A stretch of DNA of 64,000 nucleotides from positions 1,622,001 through 1,686,000 of the forward strand of contig OW028573.1 of assembly GCA_932294295.1 (NCBI GenBank). The letters run 5' to 3'. Below the pieces are notes generated by a model, which was not told the DNA's origin, searched no databases, and worked only from the letters and a program-made list of their open reading frames with translations. The DNA is from Alitta virens. Taxonomy: Eukaryota > Annelida > Polychaeta > Phyllodocida > Nereididae. A program made the translations under genes and the position numbers. Below, piece by piece: positions 12,801-23,879 of the stretch (positions within the stretch are counted from its first letter, which is position 1; each line of letters opens with the position of its first letter).

Positions 12801-13112
12801 TAAAAAATTTAAAAATATCTATAAATAACATGTTTACACAAATTTTAACATTCTTTCATCGTTAAATATAAATGTAATCAATAACACGCTCACACAACAT
12901 TACATAATTTGTATAACGTTTACTATGTTTACTATAAATGCATTTAATAACATGTTTATATATATAATGCAATGTTAAACATAATCTTTATAATAAATTG
13001 AGCATATCTTAACACAGTAAATGACCAACAGCCCTCAGAGGTATTGGTTGATACTTTTGAAAGATACCCGTTATAAATCATTGTCTCCATCTATTTTCAG
13101 TTGCTGTCATAG
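9862..13112 (+). CDS. Small EF-hand calcium-binding protein with four loops
   Basis: Likely a cytosolic Ca2+ sensor or buffer. Coding exons: 9862-9973, 11454-11618, 12557-12603, and a weak last exon at 13101-13112 (Leu-Leu-Ser-stop). Donor and acceptor sites are GT-AG and phases agree (1, 1, 0). The first three exons give 108 residues. Four canonical 12-residue loops lie at about 15-26 (DVNKDGDIKEDE), 35-46 (DGDGDGQVSKAE), 70-81 (DKDGDGVISMTE) and 90-101 (DGDGNGSVSKAE), all with acidic 1, 3, 5 and 12 positions and Gly6. Introns 1 and 2 interrupt loops 2 and 4 at the same codon, so the gene looks like a duplicated two-loop unit. Loops within a pair are only 20 residues apart, against about 36 in calmodulin. 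The start is the first ATG after an acceptor at 9819-9820. The last exon is uncertain: a second acceptor 18 bp after the first would give a slightly longer tail. Confidence 0.85.
9974..11453 (+). other. Intron 1 of the EF-hand gene
   Basis: A 1.48-kb intron with donor GTGAGT at 9974 and acceptor TTGCAG ending at 11453. It contains a SINE in its last 220 bp; the rest is unrecognised. Confidence 0.8.
11235..11430 (+). mobile_element. tRNA-derived SINE in EF-hand intron 1
   Basis: The head carries an A-box-like segment (gtcaagtggtaagacgc) and a B box (gagttcaatccca), the RNA polymerase III promoter pattern of a tRNA-derived SINE. The body has a gtgagacgttaaattggcgg segment, then cccttgcacttggtgtctatgctgagg, which matches the tail of the SINE at 3.88-4.24 kb. 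It sits in the sense orientation, about 20 bp before the splice acceptor. Confidence 0.7.
12604..13100 (+). other. Intron 3 of the EF-hand gene with low-complexity runs
   Basis: Begins with donor GTATGC after the Lys-108 codon. It contains a run of C near 12640, an A/AAG-rich tract at 12755-12830 and an AATAAA-like sequence at 12663. An alternative exon starting after the acceptor at 12729 would read a Lys-rich low-complexity tail, so I reject that as coding. Confidence 0.5.
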
Positions 13113-14690
13113 ACCAATTGCTATTTTCAGCTTCGTGTCTTTTTATCCATCAGGTAAGAATGCAAATATTAATTTTATTTGCTAGTGTGCACCTGGTTAT
13201 GATCGTCAAATAAGCCTATGTTGTTATAGATACTAATACTGTACTGTAAATCGTAACAATTAGACCAGTGCTTATGACAGTTACTTTGAATATCTTTTGA
13301 TTGTGACCAATATATTTGTATTGTGGCCCATGTTTGTCTTTAATAATGGGATGACCTTTTCAGGTCAATTGGCCAAATATGTACTGATTTGTGGCACCAA
13401 TTAAGAATCTTTGTAGAAAAGTGGCCATTATGCGAGATTTATGCGCTAATGTAGCATTTATTTAAGGGCCTGATATGATATTGGAAACCAATGTATAATG
13501 GCTTTAAAGACATATTATTTTGTTTGGTCATTGGTGCGGTGGGCAGATGAAGTGCTGTGCAGTTGCAAGCAACCCTCATTTGTTTGGTTTGCGGTAAATT
13601 GGGTCATTTACGTTGCAACTATTCTGTTAACCATGACAGAGCTTGCTAATTTTCTTTTGTTAAAAAAGCAAAATTTCTGGTCCGTGCAATGATTATTTTG
13701 TTATATCCTGATACATGTGAGAACTACAGTTATAATATGCATCAACCTGCTTCGTGGTAGGTTTCCAGGCACCTAATGCTGCTTGATACCATATTTCCAT
13801 AGCAGGTCATACGTATTTCAAAGAAAAGAAGAAAAAAGCCTTCTGCGCGCATGATAATAGATAATTCGATACTGACATGTGAACTTCAACGTATTATGTT
13901 TCAGATTTTGTCATCATGAATATACTGGGCTTGTTACCATGGCATCAGCTGTCAGCGGTTGTTTTTACATATGAGCAACAAAATCAACTCCTGTCATGTG
14001 ACTCTCGTAATTGTTGTATCTTTATCATGCATTATGGAAAACTGATCCTTTTCTCCATAACATACACTGACATTTTCCTCTACACTGTATTTATTTACTT
14101 CCTTTGTAGATTTTACACATGTACGTGTAGTTTTGTGTGTACCAAATCAAACACTGAATGAGTCGGTGAATGAGATAATTTTTCCTTCTTACAGAATGTC
14201 AAACAGTTTGTGTCGGAATATGAATAAATTTTCCATTCTATAAACATAATATCAAAGAGTCTGTGATCATTTATACTGTGCAGTAGCGAACCTCCTGCGC
14301 TGGGCAATCTTTCGTGTCACTTTTTAGAGCCAACCTTTCCTAAGTTGAATCTTGGTGAAATAAGAACTTTACTAAGGTCAAATTCAAATGGACCAATGTT
14401 TTCGAGTTGTGACCTTATAAGGCAAGGTTTACTGGTGGCCCCCATTATTTGGACAAGAGTCATATTTGTGTTTGAATAGAATCATATAAAGTGCACGATT
14501 TAATTCATTAGCAGACACTTGTGTGGGCTCGATTTAATAGAGCAGACTTGAAATCAGGTGATGGCAATGAGACCTATAAGCTGAAAGACAAGCAGCCAGG
14601 TTACAATAATTCAGAATGTAGACCACACACACAGAAACTGAAAGAATAAAACAAAAACGGTGCACTCCCATGTGATCTGCACTGAAACTT
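13113..14690. other. Downstream DNA without recognised gene
   Basis: Probably the EF-hand 3' UTR followed by intergenic DNA. Short frames in this stretch resemble nothing I know. Confidence 0.45.
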
Positions 14691-14698
14691 TTGATTAA

Positions 14699-14801
14699 GC
14701 TAGATATATTGGTTCGAAGTGTGGTCAAGCTAGATATCTTGGTTCGAATTTTGGTCAAGCTAGATATCTTGGTTCGAATTTTGGTCAAGCTAGATATCTT
14801 T
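14699..14801. repeat. 30-bp tandem repeat, about 3.5 copies
   Basis: Unit begins gctagatatcttggttcga and continues for ten more bases. Copies 2 and 3 are identical; the first copy has a few substitutions. On the minus strand it reads as a ten-residue repeat (Lys-Ile-Ser-Ser-Leu-Thr...), which is a by-product of a repeat length divisible by three. Confidence 0.9.
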
Positions 14802-15123
14802 CTTGGATAAGGACCCACCTGCAAAAATTTCCTGTTCTGGAGCATGGTTGTCATGGAAACGGAAATGTTCATATTTCAACATTACTCAGAAATTGTGAAA
14901 TATACCAGATTTCTATAGTCCACAGCTCTCCTAATACCATAGAAATAATAGCAAAAAGATATAGGGGAGCAAATTTGATAAAGACCTTTGAGGTCAAAGG
15001 TCAAGGTCACCAATATAATTATTCCAAATATGGAAAACTGGCAACTTTTCTGTAATTTGAAGGATATCTCCACAAAGGACATATCATATGAAAGCCTATG
15101 AAGAGTAAATGACACTATGCTCG

Positions 15124-15172
15124 GGAGGGGGGGGGGGGTTTAGTGACATATACCCGCGGGGGGGGGGTTACA
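15124..15172. repeat. G-rich tract with two long G runs
   Basis: Two runs of about 10-13 G, each followed by a similar segment (gtgacatataccc and tacatatacca). They look like a small local duplication around a homopolymer. No coding content. Confidence 0.7.
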
Positions 15173-15584
15173 TATACCAGGAAAATCTGAAACTACTTGA
15201 CCCCTGATTTTAAAACATTTAGTTTCAAGTGAAAGTTTCAACAGCACTTCTCAACACAAATGGTTTAATTAAAACTTTTTGAAAGTACCAGATTTTGTTT
15301 TATGAATTTCCATTTAGAAGTTTTTATACGACACATGTTAGGGCCAAAAATCAAAAACATTCAAGCAAAACGTTTTTAATGAAAATGTTTAGACTGGTTT
15401 TAGACGGCTATATAATGTTTGACCAAAATGCTTTTTAAAAGTGTTTCGAAGATGTACCTTTTAAAGCTTTTCAACATCATCAAATCTTCTGTTGAGTGAA
15501 CGATGAAAGGTTAGAACTCAATTGATATTATTAATTTGCTACAACTAATGATGAACTCTAAGAATAGCCTTCATTCATGATTGT

Positions 15585-15715
15585 CCCAAGCTGGGTTTAA
15601 ACCTACAACCTACCTACCTACCTTCCTAACTAACCTAAGCATTGCTAAGCCCAACTGTGGTTAGTTAGGAAGGTAGGTAGGTAGGTGTACACCCTAACCA
15701 CTACACCAGCCAGTC
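15585..15715 (-). mobile_element. tRNA-like SINE head with an internal hairpin
   Basis: Read on the minus strand, an A-box-like segment (ggctggtgtagtggttaggg) is followed by a perfect 27-bp inverted repeat with a 23-nt loop (arms at plus 15609-15635 and 15659-15685), then a B-box-like segment (gtaggtttaaaccca). The hairpin sits exactly where a tRNA would have its anticodon arm and variable region. The pol III box pattern suggests a tRNA-derived SINE; the hairpin is an expansion. Confidence 0.55.
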
Positions 15716-16840
15716 GTGTAGAAATGAGGTAGCCGTATATTGCTATAATCAAACAAAATGAATAAGCTAGGTTAGTGAAGTCACTTTTATCAAGTCATAC
15801 AACATTACAATGTCATGTATAGTTGTGGATTGGTGCCGTGGATTATTAATTGATGACAGTTACATATATGGAAGTGGTATAAATTAAATTAAAATTTCTG
15901 TTGCGAAGCGGTAGAAGTTGAATCAAGACGCTCTGAGATAATATACAAATTCCTCAATCGACAAGATTACCATCAAGCAAATTACGTGCAAAACTGCAAA
16001 GGAACACTCCAGGAACATATCAGGAAAAATCGTCTGCCTCTTCTGGAAATTTGAAGCACTAAAAGACAATTTTTTGTCGCACCAAGTCTCCCTGTACGAA
16101 TCCAATATGGCCGACAATGGCGAGCGCTAGGTCCAAGCGTGCAAGATGGGAGCAAACATGTGTCCCGTCAAGTTTCAACTCCTAACATACAAGAGAGAAA
16201 CAGTAGAGGAAATCAAAGCTTAACAAGTTTGTCTTTTCCTCATCGATCAAATTCAGCCGTGGGAACAGACGCCAGGTTCAAAAATACTGTGACACTCATC
16301 TAACAGACGGAGTGCATGGTAGCAAAACTCTCAACATAATTTGTCCTTAACATATTCTATCGTTATTTGAGCACCAATAATAATCACCCTCTTCCAATTT
16401 CCTCCATTTCATATCACTCATCTCATCTCCCATTTCATTGCTGGCCCCTCATAAGCACTAGCTCTGCTGGCTTGAGGGGTCTCCATCATAATTGCATCTT
16501 CTCATTTCATTTATATATTCTAAAATGTACTATTTATAAATTATGAAAATAAATTGATCTAAATGTAATCTAAATCAACAAGTGGCATAAACCCATAGCT
16601 TCAGTTATAGCCCTAGTTCTTAGGAAAAAAATCATCAGGTTTCTACTGACACAGCATCTAGTGGAGCTGAGTGGGATTTCAAACGCAAGCCCCCAGATCA
16701 TATTACTCTAACCTGAACATGAGGCAGGGCAGTCTTAATGGCCCACCGTCTCTTGTTTCTCATTCAACTATTAGGACAGGGCCGCGTTAGTGGCCCACCC
16801 TCCTAATAATTACAAACAAATGATGTCTGGGGGAATGACG
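15716..16840. other. Repeat-derived or unrecognised DNA
   Basis: The part at about 16380-16570 (ggcccctcataagcac, later gcttgaggggtctcc, then an AT-rich end) looks like the 3' end of a LINE or SINE, but no coding part is attached. The rest is not recognised. Confidence 0.35.
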
Positions 16841-16849
16841 AGGTCCCAC

Positions 16850-18545
16850 AAAGGAAAATGCTGAAGGAACATCTGAATCAGTGCAAAACACCTGTGACAC
16901 TTGCAAAAAGCAATAGACAGAATCTGCACCATCCAAACACATGACATTTTTGTATTGTCAATCAAAAAGATGGACCAAATGCCTAAACATCACAGATGCA
17001 ACATTCCAAGCAGTGGGAGCTCGACTGGACTTCACATGGGTTTGCCCATCGTGTCATGACAAAGAATTAAGATGCTATGATGTCAAAAATATTTGGAAGA
17101 ATTCACTTAGCAATTCAATGAACGTCTTGACACACTTGAAGGCAAAATGTCAAGCATCGAGGATCAAAATCAAGATGATTCCAAGATTAATGAACAATGC
17201 AAGATTGTGTGTGACTCAGTTAGACCCAAGAAAGCATCGCTACCAGGCAAGGTACTACTAACCCTAACCCTGAATAACCCTAACCCTAACCCTAACTCAG
17301 CTCAGGCCAGACCCCTAAAGTCAAGACCTCTACTCATACATTTCAAAGACACATGAGATAAAGAAAACTTCATGAAAAACCTGTACAAGTTGGCCAAGGT
17401 CCCGCCTCCCTTCAAAGACACTGTAGTCAGACATGATATGACCAAAGACGAATGGGAATTAGACAGACGCCTACAAGAACAGGCCAAAGAAAAGAACTCA
17501 GCCTCGGAAAACTCCACAGAACTATTTAATGTCAGAGGCTCACCATAGGACAGAAAAATAGTGAAAGTGAAAAAGAAGGCCAAAATATCTCATGAAACCA
17601 CCTAGTTATATGGATGTTCTCACTCAAGAAAAACTAACTGACCTACAATCCAGGATAGATATGGTGGAAAGGAAACCAGACATCATTGCCATCACAAAAA
17701 GCAAGCCCAAAAACCATAGGTATGATTCACCGATCACAATACACTATACCTGGATATAACATTGAATCAACAAACCTGAGTGAGGACAGATGCGTTCTTT
17801 GCTGCAATATTTCAAGAAGCACTTACTCTGTATGCATCTGCGCCATTTACCGTAGTCTAAATTCAAGTGATGCAAACAATAACTGCTTAAATGACTTCAT
17901 GAGAACTCTATCTACATAACATTCACACATATCTTGGTCTTAGGTGATTTCAATTGCCATAACATAGACCGGCATAACTACTATACCCTACTGGACCCAG
18001 CAGAAAATCAAAACCCATAAATTCTGAACCTGGTATTAACAAACAAAAATGCAATGGTGGAAACAATTTACATTGATTCTCCACTGGGGAAAAGTGACCA
18101 CTCCATGCTGTTATATGACATTGTCCTAAAATCTGATGCTCATCACAGAAACAATGGTCTTCATAAGTTATGACAAAGGCGATTATGGCAGGATGAAGAA
18201 ACTGGAGAACTTAGACTTTGATGCACAAAGGACCATCTTGACAGATATACTTATACCAGCTGAGAATGAATGCATCCTCAAAATGACCTTCAAGACATCA
18301 AAACCTCAATTCACACTGCATATTGATCACAAAACAAGAAAGAAGATAAAGAAGAAAAAGAGACTTTGGCATACATACCTAAGAATTAGAAATAGTTTAG
18401 ACCATCAAACTTACTGCCAAGCTCACAATCAAGTAAGAAGACTGACAATAAAAATGTAAAAAAGAGTTGTAGAAGTCCATCGACTTAGAAGCCAAATCAA
18501 ACCCAAAGACATTCTGGAAGAATACCTAAGAAGATTCTGAACCAC
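16850..18545 (+). mobile_element. L2-like LINE, 5' part (ORF1 and endonuclease), decayed
   Basis: Degenerate non-LTR retrotransposon on the plus strand. At 16880-17070 the frames show a Cys/His zinc-finger pattern (CDTCKK, then WTKCLNITD and WVCPSCHD) typical of L2/CR1 ORF1 proteins. ORF1 ends near 17580. From about 17600 the endonuclease follows: PGYNIES, CAIYRSLNSSDANNN, LGDFNCH (apurinic-endonuclease GDFN motif, near 17945) and GKSDHSMLLYD near 18090. The linker before the reverse transcriptase runs to DLEAKSNPKTFWK near 18510. Stops and frameshifts abound. The frame breaks off at 18545, where an oppositely oriented LINE begins, and resumes at about 21705. Confidence 0.85.
17259..17296. 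repeat. Interstitial telomere-type (CCCTAA)n repeat
   Basis: Five to six CCCTAA units with one short interruption (ctgaata) inside the decayed LINE ORF1. It matches the TTAGGG telomere repeat common to most animals other than nematodes and many insects. Confidence 0.85.
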
Positions 18546-21500
18546 CTAAATATAAATAATATTATGATAAATATTCTTTTGTAAATTGCTACAAAGTACA
18601 CAAATTTTTCGAGCATTAATGTTCATTTTGTTTACATAAGCCCAAGTAAGACAGGCTTCTGCAGCTGATTGAAGCTTGTTGTGACCATCTGTATCGTCTT
18701 GATTACCAGTATAATACAGAGTTTCATCGACATATTTCACCATTAGTAAATCCGTTTTCAAGTCGTTCACCATAACAAGGAACAAGAGGGGTCCCAACCA
18801 TGTTCCTTGGGGCACCCCACCATTGAGGCCAGCCCAAGTAGAAACAATATCACCGATTTGACATGTTGTCGTCTACCAGACAGGAGAGAAGTGATACAGC
18901 GTACTAAACTTTGATGCACACCAAGGTTAAGAAGTTTGGTCAGCACTAATGAATGGTCCACATGATCAAAAGCCTTTTAAAGTCTATAAGTAGCACTCTC
19001 ACATATGCACCCAAAGTTTCTGTCGCAGCATACCAATTGTGGATGAGATTAATCAGTGCCTGTGTTGTTCCAGTCTGTTACATACAGACATATTGATCAG
19101 GTAAAATCTTTCCACTAATTGTGTTCCAGATCCACTGACAGATGAAGCCCTCCATCAATTTCACTATGATAGGAGTCAGGCTTACTGTCTTACGTCTGTT
19201 TCAATGTATTGAGGCGGGTATTCTTTGGGCAAAGCTATTACTGACTTCCACACTGTAGGGATAAAGCCTTCTCTTAATGGTGCATTGAAAATGGCTGCAA
19301 AGGGTTTTCCTAGCACTCTAGCAAAATCAGGTAGGATCCAAGAAGGTACTCTATCCGGCCCTGGCATCTTTTAAAACACTCAAATATATCCTGATTAATT
19401 GGTGAGAGATCCGAACTTATAGTTGCAAAGAATGAGTTTTTAGCATTGGCCAACTCATGTAGATCACCATTGTTTAGTTCATTAATACAGTAACTGTTTC
19501 CACCATTCCTTTGAGGGAGTCCGTTGTTTTGGACCCAGTAAGTGCTTTTAAACAGGTTCACCATTTACCAGGCTTACTAGTTTTTAAGTTGGCAACCTTT
19601 GTTTGGTAGTATTGCTTGCGGAGACCTTTACTCATCCTATTAGCCTTATTACGGTAGTATCTAAAGAGATCCATATTTTTGCTGGCATATGCTCTTTGCC
19701 TTCTAGATATAAGGGGTTTGAATTCATCAGTTACCCATTCTTTGTCAGATTCGGATCGCACAACAGTTTTCGCAGGGAAGAATTTATCCATGAGTCCATG
19801 AAGGGTAACTGTCATCATGGAGCACATATCAGAGCATGACTTCAGTCTGTATAAAGGTTCCCATTTAAAAGATTTCAAGTCCATGTAGGTTTTCTAACAA
19901 TCTGTCTAAGTTTGTAGGATGACCTCAATTGCTTGTCTGGCAGTTTATTAAAATCACCATTAAGAAATAATCCAGCATTGGGGTGTTTTGACAACACAGT
20001 GTCAAAACACGATGTTAGGTACTGAACCATTTGTCAGTTATTTTGGTTGGGGGGATGGTAAAGGGGCTCCAATTACGATGGGGGGCAAAAGTTACGAGGC
20101 AGCCGGTGTGGACGTAATTTAATCTATAAGACTTCATGCATCTCACTTTGGAGGTGCGGTAAATGTTCATACGAACTAATTATGCATGTAACAGACCACG
20201 CCACAACCATGTCTGTCCTGTCTGTTCTATCGTATTGGTGGATAGCTGTAATTGTCAATTTTAAGTGCATTGTCAGGAACATCATTTCCAGCCCATCTCT
20301 CTGTTATGCAAAGTATATTTTATTTTCAAGAAGTAGTGCTGTTATTTCATCAATTTTTCTAATGCAAGACCTGGCATTGACATTCAGGAGGCTAGGTAGG
20401 GACCATCTCTCAGGTTCAATACTTATTAAATTTCCATGACACACATTATGACCACCCGCGTGGGACACATCACTCCTTGAAGTTATAATTGTTGCTACTG
20501 GATACACTTTTATACGGCAGTCAATCTCACTGTTCGACTCTTTACACACGCTGGTTTTGTTAGTGCTGCCTTCACTTAGGAAGGCTCCACAGCCGACACA
20601 TTATGCATAACAGTGCTTTGCCGTGTGGCCCTCTTGTTTACAAGTAGTGCACCTGATAGGCCCACCATGCCTGCAGATCTGATACATATGGTTTCCCTCT
20701 CCACAGTACCAGCAATATCTTTTCTTTGTGCTATCATTATTATCCTGGGCACTTTTCTGGTGGTACCTCATCGTTGACCTATTATTGCTTGATATCTGTG
20801 GACCCTGGTGATCTCTGAAGTTAGCTTTCTGTTTTTTGTTTCACTTTGGCTTACAGAAATTTCCTTTGCAATCAGAGTTAACACTTAGTCGTAGGTTTCC
20901 AGCTAACTGCTGGTTACCATGGAAGGACGGGTGTATGTCGATCATAGAGTCACCATCCTTGTTCACTCTTGAAAAATATCTATCATTGAGACTGCCATCA
21001 CCAAGCAAGAAGTTTTGGTCATGGTTCACAAATGTGACCTCCCGTGCCTTGCTGGATCACATCAGTTCATTGTTTAATAACTTGACATTTTTTTGCAGCT
21101 TTATCATTTCTAGGTAGAACACTGGAGATAATCACATTTTCTAGTGATGGTACTTTTGTGATTACAGTGTCCAACAGTATCTCATAAGATTCTACTACTT
21201 CCTCCTTGCTTTGAGCTGAAGCACAGTCATGAGTGCCTACAGCCAAGGTAAGTCTTTATGTACTCGTTCCACTGTAGCTCCTGGTATGCATATAACTTCA
21301 GTATTGACCAATCTACTCTGATCAATGTCTCTGATATTTGAGTCCCCTATTAATAAGGACCTAGCATTTTTGTCAACCGCCAAATGTTTCAAGGCTTCAA
21401 TCTACTCTGATCAATGTCTCTGATATTTGAGTCCCCTATTAATAAGGACCTAGCATTTTTGTCAACCGCCAAATGTTTCAAGGCTTTAGCACAGATTTTT

Positions 21501-21690
21501 TCTGTAAGTTCATCCACACGTTTTCTGAGGGTAGCATTCTCATCACTGAGTGACTGATTTTCCTCACTAAGCATATTGTTTGCTTCATTCAGTGTGATGA
21601 TTTGGTGACAGGCATGATCATAACTTGAAGATGAGACAGTGTCTTGGAGCGTGACCTATTCTAGACCAAGCTTTTTAATCTTGAACTAGA
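18546..21690 (-). mobile_element. CR1/L2-type LINE, minus strand, inserted in the plus-strand LINE
   Basis: Reading right to left: ORF1 has a coiled-coil-like stretch (SEENQSLSDENATLRKRVDE, 21574-21500) and a GDSL/SGNH-like block (SLLIGDSNIRDID). Two CCHC knuckles follow near 20610-20705 (CWYCGEGNHMYQIC and CTTCKQEGHTAKHC). ORF2 begins about 20360 (LLNVNARSCIRKIDEI), with FLNGDFNKLPDKQL near 19960 (endonuclease). Then come the linker (19884-19560) and reverse transcriptase blocks PGPDRVPSWIL (about 19365), VRCITSLLSGRRQHVK (about 18900), PQGTWLGPLLFLVM (about 18810) and VKYVDETLY, where the usual YxDD is YVDE. It stops at 18546 before the end of the reverse transcriptase, so its 3' end is missing. 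Several frameshifts and an 89-bp duplication make it inactive. Confidence 0.85.
21309..21486. repeat. Perfect 89-bp tandem duplication
   Basis: Bases 21309-21397 are repeated exactly at 21398-21486, inside ORF1 of the minus-strand LINE and covering its GDSL-like block. Because 89 is not a multiple of three it breaks the reading frame. Confidence 0.95.
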
Positions 21691-21704
21691 CATATCGTTT
21701 GTGA

Positions 21705-21895
21705 CTCCATCCTGAAGTTTTCAACAAGACCAAAACTTCCAAATCACCTGGCCCAGATAATATCCATCCCCGCATCTTCTACGAGACTAGAGATATCATA
21801 GCAAAACCTCTGGAAATTATCTTCAAACATTCGATGAATTCTAAAACTTGCCACAGGACTGGAAACAAGCAAATGTCACTGCAATCTACAACTAG
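21705..21895 (+). mobile_element. Second piece of the plus-strand L2-like LINE (start of reverse transcriptase)
   Basis: Frames EVFNKTKTSKSPGPDNIHPR and, after one frameshift, LPQDWKQANVTAIY are the start of an L2-clade reverse transcriptase domain. They continue logically from the block ending at 18545. The frame is interrupted again right after NVTAIY near 21890 and continues at about 23190. Confidence 0.85.
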
Positions 21896-21924
21896 AGCCT
21901 TACGGCACTGAATCCAGAAGGTGA

Positions 21925-22060
21925 TGATATCGTACATGTAGTGGATTGGTAGAGTGTTAGTGCTAGAGTACTACCAGATGGGGCTGGACATCGTTTGATC
22001 CTTTACGATTCAATAATATCTCGATAAATTGGTAACAATAAATAAAACTAATTGAGAGAT
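21925..22060 (+). mobile_element. Probable tRNA-derived SINE head
   Basis: The segment gtggattggtagagtgttag resembles a tRNA A box region and catcgtttgatcctt a degenerate B box. A body of about 100 bp follows. It sits in the interval that splits the LINE reverse transcriptase. Confidence 0.4.
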
Positions 22061-22370
22061 AATCACTCAATGTAATGTGTGAATGAGTGAAACATTCTCA
22101 GCTTAATTTATTTTTGCAGCTAAGAGCAATTATCAGATGGGTTCAGTCTTGTCATTAAAACTATATTAAAATTGCATTAAAATGATTAAATTACATTCAC
22201 TCTTGGCACACCTACAGTGGCATGCTCTCAACAAAGCTCAAGTGCAATTAGAACATTTATAAAAGTCACATGGTAAATTGTTCCAATTGTAATCATCTGG
22301 TCTGTCATTTTAATTGAAAGAACTAGTAATTGCATTTCTGGACAGGTGTTTCCTGCCATTTTTGCCGCTT

Positions 22371-22683
22371 GAGCCACAGGCCTAAATTACTGATCTCACA
22401 ACTTCTATAGAGAACAAATTTGCTCCTGTATTATTTACCCAAAGTAGCCCAGTTCTTGACCATTCTGAATCCCTCCAATCCCTTCCCATGCACTAAATTC
22501 TTCTGTTCAGTAGGCCTAGTTCTTAAATTCGCCAAATGCCGCGAAAAAAATAGCCCTAATTTTGCAAAAATGCCTGGGAAGGGATTGGAGGAATTCAGAA
22601 TGGTCAAGAACTACTTTGGGTAATATACAGGAGCAAATTTGTTGTCTATAGCAGTTTTGAGATCAGTAATTTAGACCTGTGTT
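22371..22683. mobile_element. Foldback element with about 115-bp inverted arms
   Basis: The left arm (about 22371-22490) and the right arm (about 22570-22683) are inverted copies with only a few differences and small indels; for example aacaaatttgctcctgta on the left is mirrored by tacaggagcaaatttgtt on the right. The spacer of about 80 bp holds a segment (gttcttaaattcgccaaatg, ccgcgaaaaaaatagcccta) that recurs, expanded, at 22895-23000. There is no coding sequence; it is a palindromic MITE or foldback element. Confidence 0.8.
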
Positions 22684-22894
22684 CAGCCTAGCTCCTGCAG
22701 CTTTGTTTACATTTCGCCGACAACTTCCGGTTGAATTTTGGGCGATGTTTTGAACTTTTCAAGGCTTTTTTCATATATATGCCAGGAAAGTGATTCTGAA
22801 GGCACTTCAGTGTGTTATTGACTTATTCCAACTTAGTTTTCTACATTAGAGGCACTAAAACAGCTCTGAAGAGCCAACCTCTACAACCTTAAAT

Positions 22895-23000
22895 AGTTCT
22901 TAAATTTGCCACCAGGGGCACTGAGGTGGGTCGATTACAAGGCCAAGAGCCACAAAAACAGCGAAATGCCACGAAAAAAGCCCTAATTTAGCATTTTTTC
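22895..23000. repeat. Diverged copy of the foldback spacer
   Basis: agttcttaaatttgccac, then about 45 bp not present in the first copy, then gcgaaatgccacgaaaaaag and ccctaattta. These are the same blocks, in the same order, as the spacer of the palindrome at 22.4-22.7 kb. Confidence 0.65.
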
Positions 23001-23185
23001 CAACTACTGATATCTTTCTCAAAAAACGAGCCGAATATTTTTAATCTATATATTTTAAAGTATACTGAGCCCTATGTGACACTGTTCAGCTTCATCTCCA
23101 CTGAGCAGCTGAGCCTATTCATTTGAAAATTTTCCTGAATGTTAACTCTCTCACATCTCATCCTCTGACAATGGCTTGCTTTGCA

Positions 23186-23450
23186 ACCTTCTGGATAAAA
23201 AGGGACTCAAAATACTTGCCAGTAATTACAGACCAGTCAGCTTAACAAGTGTCATCTGCAAAATTTTTGAAACCTTACTCAGGGACTCCCTAGTGAAATA
23301 TATATCAACAAATGGTCTATTTACAGATAGAAAATTCTGATTCCTAGCTGGAAGATCCAGAGTTCTACAGCTGTTAGTTGTATTAGAAAAATGGACAGAA
23401 CTACTAGATGCTGGCCACTCTGTGGATATTGTGATTCAGGATTACCAATA
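23186..23450 (+). mobile_element. Third piece of the plus-strand L2-like LINE (reverse transcriptase)
   Basis: Reads KKGLKILASNYRPVSLTSVI, then KIFETLLRDSLVKYISTNGL, FLAGRSRVLQLLVVLEKW and LLDAGHSVDIV. These are motifs 2-3 of an L2-type reverse transcriptase and follow directly on the piece at 21705-21895. One stop (near 23339) and the loss of everything downstream show that it is dead. Confidence 0.9.
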
Positions 23451-23540
23451 TTAATTTATGCAAAACTAGCGGGCGCCCATGCAACCCAACACCCAGAGCT
23501 GGCAAGAGAGGCTTCTTAGCCTGCAGCCAGAAGAGGACCT

Positions 23541-23590
23541 GTAAGTACCTGTAAGTACCTGTAGGTACCTGTAAGTACCTGTAAGTACCT
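23541..23590. repeat. 10-bp tandem repeat GTAAGTACCT x5
   Basis: Five copies, one with a single change (gtaggtacct). Each unit happens to contain a GTAAGT donor-like hexamer. Confidence 0.95.
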
Positions 23591-23879
23591 AAAAGGAGGA
23601 TCAACTTATTTTTGGCATTGGTTATGGTATCAGATGTCAAAAAACTAAGGTACATTTTTTTAACCTATGAGTAAAAATTCAGTCCATTGTGGACTTGAAC
23701 CCAGGTCCAAGAATAACAGCTTCACATGGCATATGCTCCACCGATGGAGATAAAACTTTGTTTATAGTTGGAGGTGTAAAACAAACAGTAGAACCTAAGC
23801 TATAAAGCTTTTAGCCGACTAATAAAATAACAATAACAAAATGAAAATATATACACAGATGATTGCTGACAGATCCACA

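Noticed and set aside
12730..12830. Alternative last exon of the EF-hand gene after the acceptor at 12729
   Set aside because: It would encode a low-complexity Lys/Glu tract from an A-rich run; the short exon at 13101 gives a more typical end.
23541..23590. Five short direct repeats considered as a CRISPR-like array
   Set aside because: The 10-bp units are contiguous with no spacers, and the window is animal DNA.
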